From assembly GCA_958366945.1 (NCBI GenBank), contig CATXCY010000001.1, positions 1-64,000 on the forward strand: a stretch of 64,000 bases of DNA, read 5' to 3'. The stretch comes from Bruticola sp004554425. GTDB taxonomy: Bacteria > Vulcanimicrobiota > Xenobia > Xenobiales > Xenobiaceae. A program made the position numbers and the translations under genes. The notes under the pieces are model-generated. The model saw only the letters and a program-made list of their open reading frames with translations. It did no database searches and was not told where the DNA came from. Numbering within the stretch: position 1 is the first letter of the stretch; each line of letters begins with the position of its first letter. This document shows, piece after piece, positions 43,634 through 52,767 of this stretch.

Positions 43634-45685
43634 CTATTCAGCCTCATCAGTGACGGCATCGTCCTTTTCCTGGTTTTCATAAACTTTAATAAATTCTTCA
43701 AGCTCTTTGGTTGACAAATAATTAAAGCCAAAAGCCAAGCGCTCAGCGAGAGTAGGCAATTGTTCAGGTTCGACTCCTTCAAGCAACGAAACGTTGTCTT
43801 TACCCTCGATATCTCCATGCTCGGCGGCTTTCTTAAACCACTCTCCAGCAACTTCATAATTTTTATTAACAACTAAGCCAGTAAAATAAGCCACGCCTAA
43901 GGCATTTTCAGCGTTGCCATAGCTTTGACCAGCAGCGCGACGCCACCATTTTAAAGCCTTTTGATTATTTTGCTCGTTGGCACGACCATAGTAATAGCAA
44001 TATCCCAAATTGTTTTGGGCGATAGCATAGCCGCTACGGGCCACATTGTTCCAATGAGTAATACACTTGCTAAAATTTTTCTGTGTGCCTACACCCTCGT
44101 AGAACATACACCCTAAAGCGTAGTCGGCTAAAACACTACCTTTGTCAGCCGCTCTGTTAAAAAACTTAAAAGCTGCCTTAGGATCGGCTTTTACACCTTC
44201 TCCCAAAAGATAAGCAGCACCAAGGTATGCTTGAGCTTCGGTTATATCCTGATCGGCGGCGCTACGCAGAAGTTGAGCAGATTTGGCGTAATCTTGAGAA
44301 ACAATCAGGCCATTTCTGTAGCACATTGCCAACTCGTACTGAGCTTCTCCATCTCCTTGATCGGCAGCTTCGGTATAAAGTTCAACGGCGCGGCCCATGT
44401 CTTGTTCGACACCTTGACCAAGCGCATAACAACGTCCTAAGCAATATTTGGCCGACGGGATACCGTGCTCGGCAGCTACGCCGTACCAGCGGGCCGCCTC
44501 ATCGTAGTTTTGCTCAGTACCTTTGCCTTGTTCATAAAGCGAAGCCAATTGCAATTGTGCCTTAGGATAATTCTGCGCGGCAGCTTTAGAAAAATACTCG
44601 AAAGCCTTGCGATAATCACGCCCCACACCAAAAGCATTTAAATAAGACCAGCCAGCATTGTACTGAGCTCCAGCTAACCCCTGATCTGCAGCTTCCACAA
44701 ATAGACGCGCAGCTTCACGCGGATTGCGCTGAACACCCTCGCCATTTTTGTAGCAAACGCCTAAGTTGTTTTGGGCTTTGGCATTACCCCCGGAGGCGGC
44801 CCGCTGGTACCAAGAAAACGCCTTGTTTAAATCTTTTTCTACTCCAGAACCAGCGCTGTAGCACATACCCAAATTGCATTGGGCACTTGCTTCTCCAGCA
44901 TTGGCGGCTCTGAAATAAAGCTCAATAGCTTTTTGCTGATCTTTTTCTACTCCCTGACCCAAGTCGTAGCAAACGCCCAAATTGTACATGGCATTGGGTA
45001 ACTTTTGATTGGAAGCTCGCAAAAACCAAGAAGCAGCTTGTTGATAGTCACGTTCTACACCACGACCGAAATAGTAATAACGGCCTAAGTTGTTTTGGGC
45101 TTCAGGAATGCCACCGAAAGCGGCATTTTCATAGTAGCTGGCAGCAGTAGCGAAATTTTGCTCAACACCACAGCCATTTTCATAGCAAAGTCCAAGATAA
45201 TACTGAGCCAAATGATCATCTTGCTCGCTGGCTTTTGTCAACCATTCAGCAGCTTTAGTATAGTCGAGCTCGACGCCTTCGCCTTTATAGTAGCAACGTC
45301 CTAAAAAGCTCTGTGCGCCCACGTGTCCATCTTCGGCAGCTTGAGTAAAAAACTTAATAGCTTTTGGGAAAACCTTTTCGCCGTAGTATTTTTGCGCCAA
45401 TTGGTAATTATATTCGGGAGTTCCAGCAGCCGGAACGGGATTTTTTTTGTTTGTACTAAGCTGAATCTCCGGTTCATCTTTGGCAAAAAGCAAATTAGGC
45501 AAGCAACTTTCGGACAGGCAATAAGAAGCTACTGGCTCAAACGTTTCCGCAGCAGTCAATTCTTTGGCAGGCTGAGCTTGCGCAGTCCCCGCTAAAGCAA
45601 GAATCAGACAAAAAGTGAACATTCCTCCACTAAATTTGTACTTTAAGGGGAATTTGCATATCATATTTTTCTGTTCTAAATGCAC
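43634..45685 (-). CDS. Exported Sel1-repeat protein
   Basis: 683 residues from a GTG preceded by AGAGG at 6 nt. Alternatives are TTG at 45706 and ATG at 45664; the last gives the tidiest signal peptide, ending FTFCLILALAGTAQAQ. After a linker of about 60 residues come about 15 Sel1-like repeats of 36 residues (pattern AQxxLGxxYxxGxGVxxDxxKAxxWYxxAA). They fill residues about 80-620, and a helical tail follows. Sel1 solenoids are protein-interaction scaffolds, often periplasmic or in envelope signalling. It forms an operon with the acetyltransferase downstream. Confidence 0.9.
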   Translation of the reverse strand: MHLEQKNMICKFPLKYKFSGGMFTFCLILALAGTAQAQPAKELTAAETFEPVASYCLSESCLPNLLFAKDEPEIQLSTNKKNPVPAAGTPEYNYQLAQKYYGEKVFPKAIKFFTQAAEDGHVGAQSFLGRCYYKGEGVELDYTKAAEWLTKASEQDDHLAQYYLGLCYENGCGVEQNFATAASYYENAAFGGIPEAQNNLGRYYYFGRGVERDYQQAASWFLRASNQKLPNAMYNLGVCYDLGQGVEKDQQKAIELYFRAANAGEASAQCNLGMCYSAGSGVEKDLNKAFSWYQRAASGGNAKAQNNLGVCYKNGEGVQRNPREAARLFVEAADQGLAGAQYNAGWSYLNAFGVGRDYRKAFEYFSKAAAQNYPKAQLQLASLYEQGKGTEQNYDEAARWYGVAAEHGIPSAKYCLGRCYALGQGVEQDMGRAVELYTEAADQGDGEAQYELAMCYRNGLIVSQDYAKSAQLLRSAADQDITEAQAYLGAAYLLGEGVKADPKAAFKFFNRAADKGSVLADYALGCMFYEGVGTQKNFSKCITHWNNVARSGYAIAQNNLGYCYYYGRANEQNNQKALKWWRRAAGQSYGNAENALGVAYFTGLVVNKNYEVAGEWFKKAAEHGDIEGKDNVSLLEGVEPEQLPTLAERLAFGFNYLSTKELEEFIKVYENQEKDDAVTDEAE

Positions 45686-45749
45686 CTTACACCTCTGTAG
45701 CTTCAAATAGCTTCGCTCGCAAGCGAGCGTACATTAGGTTTTCTTTGTA

Positions 45750-46148
45750 TCAGCTAATATGGGAAGCGATAAAATCTTCTGCCAAAACGACGGCTGCGTA
45801 ATCATCGTAAAGTTCGGGCGGGAAAAGTAAACTTAGTGGTAAAAAACGTCTCAATCCGGTAGGAGGATGATCCTTAAAGTAGCGGAGTCTGGCTCTTTCG
45901 GTAGAATGGGTTTCGTCAACTACTCTAACTTCACACCCTAAAGTTCCTTGCACAATAAGCACAACATGCGCAGATCCGGTACTTCCACCCACAATAACAT
46001 GATCGAAATTATACGAATTACTTAATTCAGAGCACAAACTCTCCAACGAAGTGACTGCCAGCACCTTGTGTTCTAGCACCCCTTCATCTGAAGAAACTAC
46101 AGCGACTCCACACTTCTTGCTACCAGGATCTATCGACAAGACTATCAA
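45750..46148 (-). CDS. Small RuvX/YqgF-like RNase H-fold protein
   Basis: 132 residues. The N-terminal MIVLSIDPGSKKCGVAVV has the acidic D7 of the RNase H/RuvC fold. VIVGGSTGSAHV and VRVVDETHSTERARLRYF follow, then a C-terminal DDYAAVVLAEDFI with the late acidic pair. This is the YqgF/RuvX layout, involved in pre-16S rRNA 5' maturation or Holliday junction resolution, though the KHPPTGLRRFLPL-like segment is unusual. Its start codon overlaps the DUF3084 stop by 4 nt. This gene pairing is known from cyanobacteria. It may be a second family member rather than the housekeeping RuvX. Confidence 0.75.
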   Translation of the reverse strand: MIVLSIDPGSKKCGVAVVSSDEGVLEHKVLAVTSLESLCSELSNSYNFDHVIVGGSTGSAHVVLIVQGTLGCEVRVVDETHSTERARLRYFKDHPPTGLRRFLPLSLLFPPELYDDYAAVVLAEDFIASHIS

Positions 46149-47143
46149 TAGTACGCTCCCTCCCCGTCATTATAATATTCGGTTCTGGAATCTGCCGAAG
46201 GTTCTAAACTATGTACTTCAACTCTTATATCGAGACTACTGGTTTCGTAAAGATCGCGGTTAGCTACTGCTACGACCTCGAATTTACCATTTTCTTTACC
46301 CATTTCCTCTTGCAAACGCTCTATGTCGGCGCTATTTAGTTCTCCTCCCAACTCACCATCTATAGGACGCATACCTTTAGCGATAGCTTTTCTGCGCGTA
46401 TCTTCAATAAATTTTAAAAATTCCAAAGCAGAGCGTTGCTTGTCCATTTCCCGCTTGGAGACAACTTCGCCCTCAGAAAATACTTTTCGCACTTTCCAAG
46501 ATTCCAGGCGCAACGGAGCCCTATGCGAATAGAGACAATTCTGAGCAGCCAGTACCCTTAAACCTATAAAGCCCTGTTCTCCGGAAATAGAGTTGATCAA
46601 TTCCTCCACTTGTTCGGGATCATAATCGATAAGGACATCACTTACGGAAGTAGGCTTGTATCCTTTTTCGGCAGCTATCGAGTTGCTACGCATTATAGTG
46701 CGAACATTAGCTTCAGCCAATAAACTAGTCACAGCTGCACGAGTACGTTCGTAAGGTAGACCGCCAGGGATAGTCATGTGCACTATCGGTTCATCAATAC
46801 GCCAAACAAAAGTGCCTTCGGCCAAGGTTTGTTGTAAAGCGTCTATATTTTGGCGCAATTGCGTCTCTTCGGCACGCAATTTTTCCAGCCCCACTAACAA
46901 ACTGCGCACAGGCTCAGAAAGGCAAGCAAAAACCGTAAGGGTAATAATAGCAATAGCTACTCCAGTTACGGTAGTAATAAGTATAGAAGTATGGCGTGGG
47001 CGCAAGTGAAGAACACTCATCTTGCGCTTGCCTATTTGGCGTCCCAATTGGTTGGCTAAATAAGCTATGCCAGCAGCTACAGCAGCTACTAAAGCATAGA
47101 CAAAAGCCACCCTAATTACGGTATGCCAAGATAAAAAGTCCAC
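46145..47143 (-). CDS. DUF3084 family membrane protein
   Basis: 332 residues. Two N-terminal membrane segments (VAFVYALVAAVAAGIAYLA and ITTVTGVAIAIITLTVFA) flank the conserved GRQIGKRKMSVLHLRPRHTSILIT. A coiled coil (GLEKLRAEETQLRQNIDALQ) and a soluble domain with IPGGLPYERTRAAVTSLL follow. This matches DUF3084, found mainly in cyanobacteria and relatives; its function is unknown. It lies 72 nt downstream of the LptF/G permease on the same strand and overlaps the RuvX-like gene. Confidence 0.88.
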   Translation of the reverse strand: MDFLSWHTVIRVAFVYALVAAVAAGIAYLANQLGRQIGKRKMSVLHLRPRHTSILITTVTGVAIAIITLTVFACLSEPVRSLLVGLEKLRAEETQLRQNIDALQQTLAEGTFVWRIDEPIVHMTIPGGLPYERTRAAVTSLLAEANVRTIMRSNSIAAEKGYKPTSVSDVLIDYDPEQVEELINSISGEQGFIGLRVLAAQNCLYSHRAPLRLESWKVRKVFSEGEVVSKREMDKQRSALEFLKFIEDTRRKAIAKGMRPIDGELGGELNSADIERLQEEMGKENGKFEVVAVANRDLYETSSLDIRVEVHSLEPSADSRTEYYNDGEGAYY

Positions 47144-47215
47144 CTTCTATATTGCTCCACTTTCTCAAGTTCGTTCGATAAGATTTGCAAATTAGAACGA
47201 ACACATTGTATCAGA

Positions 47216-48346
47216 CTATTTTCTGGAAGCATCGGCCACAAAGCATATTCCAACTATGGCAAATACTATATTGGGCAACCAAGCAGCCAGCCAAGGGGCG
47301 GCAGCTCCATTTTCTCCTAGCATCATGCCAATAGTCATAAACACGTAATACAGCAAAATAAAGAATAACGAAAGTCCGAAACCTATGGAAGTGCTAGTTC
47401 TTTGCGGTCTTAATCCCAAAGGAATGGCAAAAGCTCCAAATACCAGGCAACTCATTGGCAAAGAAATCTTTTGATGATACATAACCTTGTATTTGTTGCG
47501 TTTGCGATATTCTTCCGGATTGGTTTTTTCTATCGGAGGCAAAGAATTTAAGTAAGATGACAACTCCTGAGCAGTCATTTCTTCGGGACGCAGCTTACGT
47601 TGAGCTAACTGTTCGGGACTAGCCGGAGATTCGCCCTTGCTCATAGCCGTCCAACCTTTGCGCCCCTTGGCGCTATAGCGTTCATCGCCAGTAGCAGGAT
47701 CGAAATCTCTAGCTTCAATATCCAAAACTTCCCAAACTTTCAACTTGTCATTCCAGCGAGCCTCTTTGGCATATAATTCACGTAAACGGTTATTGTTTCG
47801 GAAGAAATGCATATATACACCTTTCATCGTCTGTTCGTTTACGTTTAGTACATGAGCATAAATCATTTGTTCATCGCCATTAGAAAGCAAACGCGGAGAA
47901 GTAATTAAGGCTCTCTCAATTTGATCTGGAGCTTGCAACTTGAGGACCATGTTGTAGGCTTGCTTAGTAGCCGGAGGAACCCAGTATTGATTTACAGCCA
48001 AAGAGATCAGAGAAATGAAAAAGCAGAAGAAGAAACCGGGCAAAAAGATGCGGAAGAATCCAACTCCGCCGGCTTTTAAGGCAATAATTTCACTATCGCC
48101 CGATAATCGACCGTAAGCCATTAAGGCTGCCAGCAAAGTAGACATGGGGAAAGTCATAATCAGCACATAAGGGAGACGATTGAAGAGATACTTAACCACC
48201 ATGCCAATACCGGCTTGTGACTCCAAAATCATCTTAGCCACACCCATTAGGGTTTCTGCTGAGAAAAATAACAGTGTAAAGGCGCAAACTCCGAATAAAA
48301 ACGGACTGGCCATTTCTGCCATTATGTAGCGATCCAGAATTTTCAT
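47216..48346 (-). CDS. LptF/LptG family LPS export permease
   Basis: 376 residues. The N-terminus MKILDRYIMAEMASPFLFGV is the YjgP/YjgQ (LptF/G) signature. About six membrane segments surround a central periplasmic beta-jellyroll-like domain (about 120-270; LSNGDEQMIYAHVLNVNEQTMKGVY). With LptB it forms the inner-membrane ABC transporter that extracts LPS. Only one permease is seen here; a second may lie elsewhere, or the complex may be homodimeric as proposed for cyanobacteria. It is 23 nt downstream of lptB in a lptC-lptB-permease order. Confidence 0.93.
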   Translation of the reverse strand: MKILDRYIMAEMASPFLFGVCAFTLLFFSAETLMGVAKMILESQAGIGMVVKYLFNRLPYVLIMTFPMSTLLAALMAYGRLSGDSEIIALKAGGVGFFRIFLPGFFFCFFISLISLAVNQYWVPPATKQAYNMVLKLQAPDQIERALITSPRLLSNGDEQMIYAHVLNVNEQTMKGVYMHFFRNNNRLRELYAKEARWNDKLKVWEVLDIEARDFDPATGDERYSAKGRKGWTAMSKGESPASPEQLAQRKLRPEEMTAQELSSYLNSLPPIEKTNPEEYRKRNKYKVMYHQKISLPMSCLVFGAFAIPLGLRPQRTSTSIGFGLSLFFILLYYVFMTIGMMLGENGAAAPWLAAWLPNIVFAIVGICFVADASRK

Positions 48347-48369
48347 AATGTATCTTTTTATCTGCCTTT

Positions 48370-49194
48370 TTAGCTTTTTTGAAGCTTCTCTTCTTCTTCG
48401 GCCATTCTCAAACTGTCGGCTTCTTCTTCGACTTTAGCTTTGGCTACTTCCGCAGCAGTCTGTTCATTTTCAAAACCGGTTCGATAAGCTTCTCCCAAGT
48501 AGTATTTACGAGCATCTGGATTGTTGGCCAGTTCCACGGCCGTTCCGGAAACAAGAATTTGCCCTTCACGAATAATATAGGCTCTGTCTGTAATGGCTAA
48601 AGTTTCACGTACATTGTGGTCAGTAATGAGCACTCCTAACCCCTGGGCTTTAACACTGCGAATAATTTTTTGAATGGAAGCTACAGCTATAGGATCAACG
48701 CCAGAAAAAGGCTCGTCAAGTAAAAGAAATTGAGGCTTAATAGCCAGAGATCTAGCTATTTCCAGGCGACGCCTTTCGCCTCCAGACAATTCTATAGCCT
48801 TACTGCGGCGGACCTTATGCAACTGATATTCGTCTAATAACCTTTCCAAACGCTCGTTTTGCTCTTTCTTAGGCACTCCGTTAATTTGCCACAGCAGACG
48901 AAGGTTGTCCTCTACGGTAAGTTTGCGAAAAGCAGAAGCCTCTTGGGGCAAATAGCCTATTCCCAAACGGGCACGTATATGCATGGGCAAATGGGTAACA
49001 TCTTGACCGTTAAGAAAAATTTTGCCCCCATTGGGTCTAATCAGTCCTACGACCATATAGAACGTGGTAGTCTTACCGGCGCCATTAGCTCCCAAAAGGC
49101 CAACGACCTCTCCGGGGTTGACTTCAAAATTTACACCGTCTACCACTCGCCGATCTTTATATATTTTTACTAATCCTTCAGCCTTGATAGCCAT
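48370..49194 (-). CDS. lptB: LPS export ABC transporter ATPase LptB
   Basis: 274 residues. All motifs are intact: Walker A GANGAGKTT (35-43), signature LSGGE (136-140), Walker B FLLLDEP (D160, E161), and switch H193 in TDHNVRETL. GYLPQEASAFRKLTVEDNL is specific to LptB. It powers LPS extraction from the inner membrane. The 30 C-terminal residues past the core are charged and helical (EQTAAEVAKAKVEEEADSL), longer than E. coli LptB at about 241 residues. It lies between lptC and the permease. Confidence 0.97.
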   Translation of the reverse strand: MAIKAEGLVKIYKDRRVVDGVNFEVNPGEVVGLLGANGAGKTTTFYMVVGLIRPNGGKIFLNGQDVTHLPMHIRARLGIGYLPQEASAFRKLTVEDNLRLLWQINGVPKKEQNERLERLLDEYQLHKVRRSKAIELSGGERRRLEIARSLAIKPQFLLLDEPFSGVDPIAVASIQKIIRSVKAQGLGVLITDHNVRETLAITDRAYIIREGQILVSGTAVELANNPDARKYYLGEAYRTGFENEQTAAEVAKAKVEEEADSLRMAEEEEKLQKS

Positions 49195-49215
49195 GCGTCA
49201 TTCACCATGCTTCTA

Positions 49216-49899
49216 TTAGTTCGATTCTAAGCCAGAATTGAAATAAACGCGCACATCGCCTTCTACTTCAACATGTTTGAGATCTGGAGAAGCCACCATA
49301 TTTTGTCCGACCATAGTAGATCCTTCACGGACGACCTTCACTCCATGTGAGCCACGCAGTTTTCTAGCTTTACTGTCCCAGATCAATTTGTTGCAAACAA
49401 TCTTTTCTCCCTTAGGGCCAACAGCATGAACAGGCCCTTCAAAAGCAAGACTTTGAGTTTCTGTGTTGACTACAGCAGCATCCCCCTGAAGCTGAAGAAG
49501 AGAGCGCCCCTCCTTGTCCAGCAAATTCCAAGTAATGGAAGAGGCGCGAGCTTTCTTGCTGACATCGTCGTAATCGATTCGACTGGCTTTTAGACTCCAA
49601 GGCGACTCCCCCTTGGCGGAAAGAGATATGGAATCAACTCCCTGGTCGTTGGGTTTAGCAACGGCAGAAGCAGCCTCTTCGTCTTTTGAGGACTCAACTG
49701 AATCATTAGCTGTATCTAAGGCCGAACTTTGCTGTCCTTTGATATCTCCAGCTTGTTGACTTTTCGCTTGCTCAGAAACCGCCGCAGGAGTTTTTGCGTC
49801 TTGTTCCGCCAGCTTTGTAGCGGTTTCGCCTCCTCCGCATCCACATACCACAAACAGCATGGCCAAGCATGCCCAAAGCTGTCCTTTGAATCGAATCAT
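49216..49899 (-). CDS. lptC: LptC-like LPS export protein, possible lipoprotein
   Basis: 227 residues from the ATG with GGAGG 6 nt upstream; an upstream in-frame extension to 49983 lacks an initiation site. The N-terminus FKGQLWACLAMLFVVCGCGGG ends in a possible lipobox (C21). Standard LptC has an uncleaved membrane anchor instead. A linker of about 80 disordered residues leads to an LptC/OstA-like beta fold (ASRIDYDDVSKKARAS, AFEGPVHAVGPKGEKIVCNKL, GHGV/VEVEGDVRVYF-type strands). It links LptB2FG to the periplasmic LptA bridge. LptA is an alternative, but position before lptB and the single domain favour LptC. Confidence 0.8.
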   Translation of the reverse strand: MIRFKGQLWACLAMLFVVCGCGGGETATKLAEQDAKTPAAVSEQAKSQQAGDIKGQQSSALDTANDSVESSKDEEAASAVAKPNDQGVDSISLSAKGESPWSLKASRIDYDDVSKKARASSITWNLLDKEGRSLLQLQGDAAVVNTETQSLAFEGPVHAVGPKGEKIVCNKLIWDSKARKLRGSHGVKVVREGSTMVGQNMVASPDLKHVEVEGDVRVYFNSGLESN

Positions 49900-50286
49900 A
49901 TATCGCCTCCAGCATTTTTTCCGAGCAGACACTCTGCAGCTAATCTCTTTCTGCGCTTCCTTATCATATACAAAAAACAACATTTTTTTTCCTTGCCATT
50001 CCTATGATTGAACGCTTGTCAATATATGCTTAATAACTTGTCCGATCCGCCTATCTCAATTCAATCTTTCCGTATGTCTAAATTGGCCTGAGCAAAAGGT
50101 TATACTTGCTTTTTGTCAAATGAGCTTACTCTTATGTGTTTCGGTTTGGCTATTCGATTTTTTTGCCTGTACATACACTCGACAAGCAACTAAATTTCGA
50201 ATGTGAGAGCCGGTTTCTTTTGTGTTCTTTAGCAAAGAAAAAAATAGAAAAATTGCCTCCGGATAGGTAAAAAAGGATGTAGTCAA
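49900..50286. other. Divergent intergenic region between lptC and the proline-repeat gene
   Basis: A perfect TTGACA lies on the minus strand at 50022-50017 but no good -10 box follows at the right distance. The GGAGG site of lptC lies at about 49906-49914. AAGGAT just before 50287 serves the plus-strand gene. No RNA gene is recognised. Confidence 0.4.
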
Positions 50287-51939
50287 GTGAGCTTGCAACT
50301 GCCGCCTCGTCACAATTTAAATACGCAAAATACTCAAGATGAACAGCCACGTTCTGTAAATGCTCTTCATCTTCAAGGAGCCAATGCAAGTGGGCCTCAA
50401 TCTGGAGCGCCCTTTCCACGCCGTCCTATGCCTCGTCCAGAAGCGCAATCACCTCAAAGTTTTCCGCCGCAACCTAGGCCCATGCAACCAGGATACCCGC
50501 CTCAGCAGCAAGGTATAGCTCAGCCAGGCAGGCCGCCACAGCCTAGGCCCATGCAAGCAGGATACCCGCCTCAGCAGCAAGGTATAGCTCAGCCAGGCAG
50601 ACCGCCGCAACCTAGGCCCATGCAACCGGGATACCCACCTCAGCAACAAGGTATAGCCCAGCCAGGCAGGCCGCCGCAACCTAGGCCTATGCAACCGGGA
50701 TACCCGCCTCAGCAACAAGGAGCAGCCCAGCCAAGTAGACCGCCACAACCTAGGCCTATGCAACCAGGGTATCCGCCTCAGCAACAGGGAGCAGCCCAGC
50801 CGAGCAGGCCACCGCAACCTAGGCCTATACCCACAGAGCAGCCAATAGCTCCCCCTATTCAAGAAGTAGCCGCACCAGCTCAATCGCCTTCAGGGCAAGC
50901 TGCCTTGGGAGCAGCTGAGGCGCCTCGTGCTCCTAAAGCGCCTCCGTTGGTTCCATTAGGTCCGCGCAAAATCGCCAATATTTTTACAGAAGAACAGCTG
51001 GAGCTTTTCGATAAAGGGAAGTTCTCTGAGCTGCATTTTGACATTCAGAACAGCCTGAAACGCTTTCCCAACAACATTGACGCTCATTACGGCTTGGGTC
51101 TTTGCTCTATGGCCGTAGGAGAGCCGGAAAGAGCTGCGGTCCACCTAAGCAAAGCTTTGGATTTGGATGATTCCATTAGGCCAGGTGAGATGCTCAGCGA
51201 GATTCCGACCAGCGATCCTGAGGACTGGCTACTCATGGCCGAAGAGCTAGGGCATTCCGGTTTTCTTGATGCAGCTGTCGATATATGTGCCAAGATCGTG
51301 GCTTCAGATCGTTATGCTCCCAAAATAAGAGCTTTGGCTTCCAAAACCAAAGAAACGATCGAGCAAGACTTCTATGCCGCCAGAGAGCGCATAGTTTCAG
51401 GCAATGCTCCCAAAGACAAAGGCGATTCTACCGCAGCTTATAAAGCGGCTAGCGTCATCTCTTTGGTAGTTATTCCTCTTCTTATTGTCATGATTGCAGG
51501 ATGTTGGACATATTCTTCATTCCAATTCAGCGCAGGACAAAGCCAACTCAGAATCGGCATCTATCGATACGAGCGTATGCGCATAGGAGATAAAACTCAA
51601 GATAAAAATGGCCCCGTGGAAAACTATTTCTATAAGGCCAATAAATATTTTGAGAAAGCCTATAAGACAAACCCGTTTTCCTTCGAAACTTTGTATTATC
51701 AAGAAAAGAACTATGCCGTGCTTTACAAGCTTGGTGAGTTCCGCAACCGCGATATTTACAACTTGGATCAATACTCATGGAAGCCGGGACGCTTTAAAGA
51801 GGTAAATAGCAGTCGAGAAGAGATTGTTGCCAAAATTAAAGAAAAGAATGTCAGCGTAGAGCGTATGAATAAAGAGAAAAAGCTTTGGCAAGAGTTCTAC
51901 CAGATGGCTAAAAAAGATCCAGGTACAACAGTTTTCTAG
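50287..51939 (+). CDS. Membrane protein with proline-rich tandem repeats and TPR-like helices
   Basis: 550 residues from a GTG preceded by AAGGAT. Residues about 60-180 are five tandem 23-residue units of PPQPRPMQPGYPPQQQGxAQ type plus a partial sixth. A helical TPR-like region follows (NNIDAHYGLGLCSMAVGEPERAAVHLSKALDLD). One membrane segment lies at about 395-415 (SVISLVVIPLLIVMIAGCW), then a charged C-terminal helical part with another TPR-like pair (YFYKANKYFEKAYKTNPFS). Because there is no signal peptide, the proline repeats and first TPRs are probably cytoplasmic. It is likely a scaffold or adaptor; the family is not recognised. Confidence 0.82.
   Translation: MSLQLPPRHNLNTQNTQDEQPRSVNALHLQGANASGPQSGAPFPRRPMPRPEAQSPQSFPPQPRPMQPGYPPQQQGIAQPGRPPQPRPMQAGYPPQQQGIAQPGRPPQPRPMQPGYPPQQQGIAQPGRPPQPRPMQPGYPPQQQGAAQPSRPPQPRPMQPGYPPQQQGAAQPSRPPQPRPIPTEQPIAPPIQEVAAPAQSPSGQAALGAAEAPRAPKAPPLVPLGPRKIANIFTEEQLELFDKGKFSELHFDIQNSLKRFPNNIDAHYGLGLCSMAVGEPERAAVHLSKALDLDDSIRPGEMLSEIPTSDPEDWLLMAEELGHSGFLDAAVDICAKIVASDRYAPKIRALASKTKETIEQDFYAARERIVSGNAPKDKGDSTAAYKAASVISLVVIPLLIVMIAGCWTYSSFQFSAGQSQLRIGIYRYERMRIGDKTQDKNGPVENYFYKANKYFEKAYKTNPFSFETLYYQEKNYAVLYKLGEFRNRDIYNLDQYSWKPGRFKEVNSSREEIVAKIKEKNVSVERMNKEKKLWQEFYQMAKKDPGTTVF
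50464..50830 (+). repeat. 69-bp tandem direct repeats, five copies plus a partial
   Basis: Each unit encodes 23 residues beginning PPQPRPMQ. Units differ by a few synonymous and two amino-acid changes (I/A and G/S), so the array is not freshly expanded. Confidence 0.95.
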
Positions 51940-51956
51940 CATTATTTGTTATTTTG

Positions 51957-52012
51957 CAAAGCGGCTAAAAATTAGAGGTGCAATACAGGCACTGTTTTCA
52001 GCCGCTTCACTT
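51957..52012 (+). terminator. Possible terminator after the proline-repeat gene
   Basis: AAGCGGCT and AGCCGCTT form an 8-bp stem with a long loop of about 33 nt and a weak T-tract (CACTTTT). Confidence 0.4.
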
Positions 52013-52126
52013 TTGAATACATCGTTGCATAGACGAGTATTTGTGCATATATGCTGAAAAATTTTAGGAGGATCTTTTTCTATTTAAACTTCACCGAGAT
52101 TTTTTGAGGCAAAGGCCGACATAGTT

Positions 52127-52765
52127 ATGAATCAGTACACCCCTGAAGAAATTTTCAAAAAATTAGAGGAGACTTTTAGCAACGAGGGAGTGCGGTTGGA
52201 AAGTTTTCGTTTAGATGAATCGTCCAAACGAGTGTACATAAGTTTAAAGCGCTTTGCCCCCGGTTTACCGACAGCCTTTCTAGTGAAAGGTTTACAAGGA
52301 ACTTTTCGCCGCTATTTAGATCGGCAGACAGAAGTCGTTTTGGAGCGCTATGAAGTACTTCCTGAAGCTACCGAAGCTACTTCTAAAAGTTCTGAACAAT
52401 TAAAGCAAGATTTACTCAAAGGAGCGGCTCATTCTCCAGCTCTAGCATTTAAAGAAACTCCCTGTTTAGATCTGCGCGGTGCCTCCGCTAAAGAAGCGGT
52501 CTCGGCTTTGGAAGTTTTTATAAATATGGTAACGCGTCAGAATCTAAAAATTTGTCGATTTTATCTAGACGATCAAAACAGCAGGCGTGTAGTGCGCCAA
52601 TGGGCAGCTATAAATGGAGCCAAGCTGAGCTGCCTTTCAAAAAACGACGAATTGTGGCTCCTTCACTTGGAGCCTTCTTCCGGAAATGAACTTACCGAGC
52701 CAGTGGAACTTTCTAAACAAGAAGTGCTCCCCTACAGAGTATTGCTTTTAGGGAGCGCAAAGTAG
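52127..52765 (+). CDS. Protein with degenerate NifU-C-like and TusA-like domains
   Basis: 212 residues. Residues about 8-77 (EEIFKKLEETFSNEGVRLES ... GLQGTFRRYL) resemble the NifU C-terminal scaffold fold but lack the CxxC. Residues about 112-182 (CLDLRGASAKEAVSALEVF ... FYLDDQNSRRVVRQWAAINGAKL) resemble TusA/SirA, with LDLRG and the DD and W positions kept. The sulfur-carrying Cys-Pro is replaced by Ser-Ala. It is therefore unlikely to relay sulfur or bind Fe-S itself. It is the first gene of a tight run, ending 2 nt before the TldE/PmbA-like start. Domain assignments are by pattern only. Confidence 0.6.
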   Translation: MNQYTPEEIFKKLEETFSNEGVRLESFRLDESSKRVYISLKRFAPGLPTAFLVKGLQGTFRRYLDRQTEVVLERYEVLPEATEATSKSSEQLKQDLLKGAAHSPALAFKETPCLDLRGASAKEAVSALEVFINMVTRQNLKICRFYLDDQNSRRVVRQWAAINGAKLSCLSKNDELWLLHLEPSSGNELTEPVELSKQEVLPYRVLLLGSAK

Positions 52766-52767
52766 AC

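Noticed and set aside
45713..45729. CGCTCG-CAAG-CGAGCG hairpin between the Sel1 and RuvX-like genes
   Set aside because: No following T-run on either strand, so not called as a terminator; could be a short palindromic element.
50464..50830. CRISPR-like repeat array
   Set aside because: The 69-bp units are contiguous without spacers, lie in frame inside a gene and encode a proline-rich repeat.
50449..50883. Minus-strand Leu/Arg/Trp-rich open frame
   Set aside because: Antisense shadow of the proline-repeat coding region.
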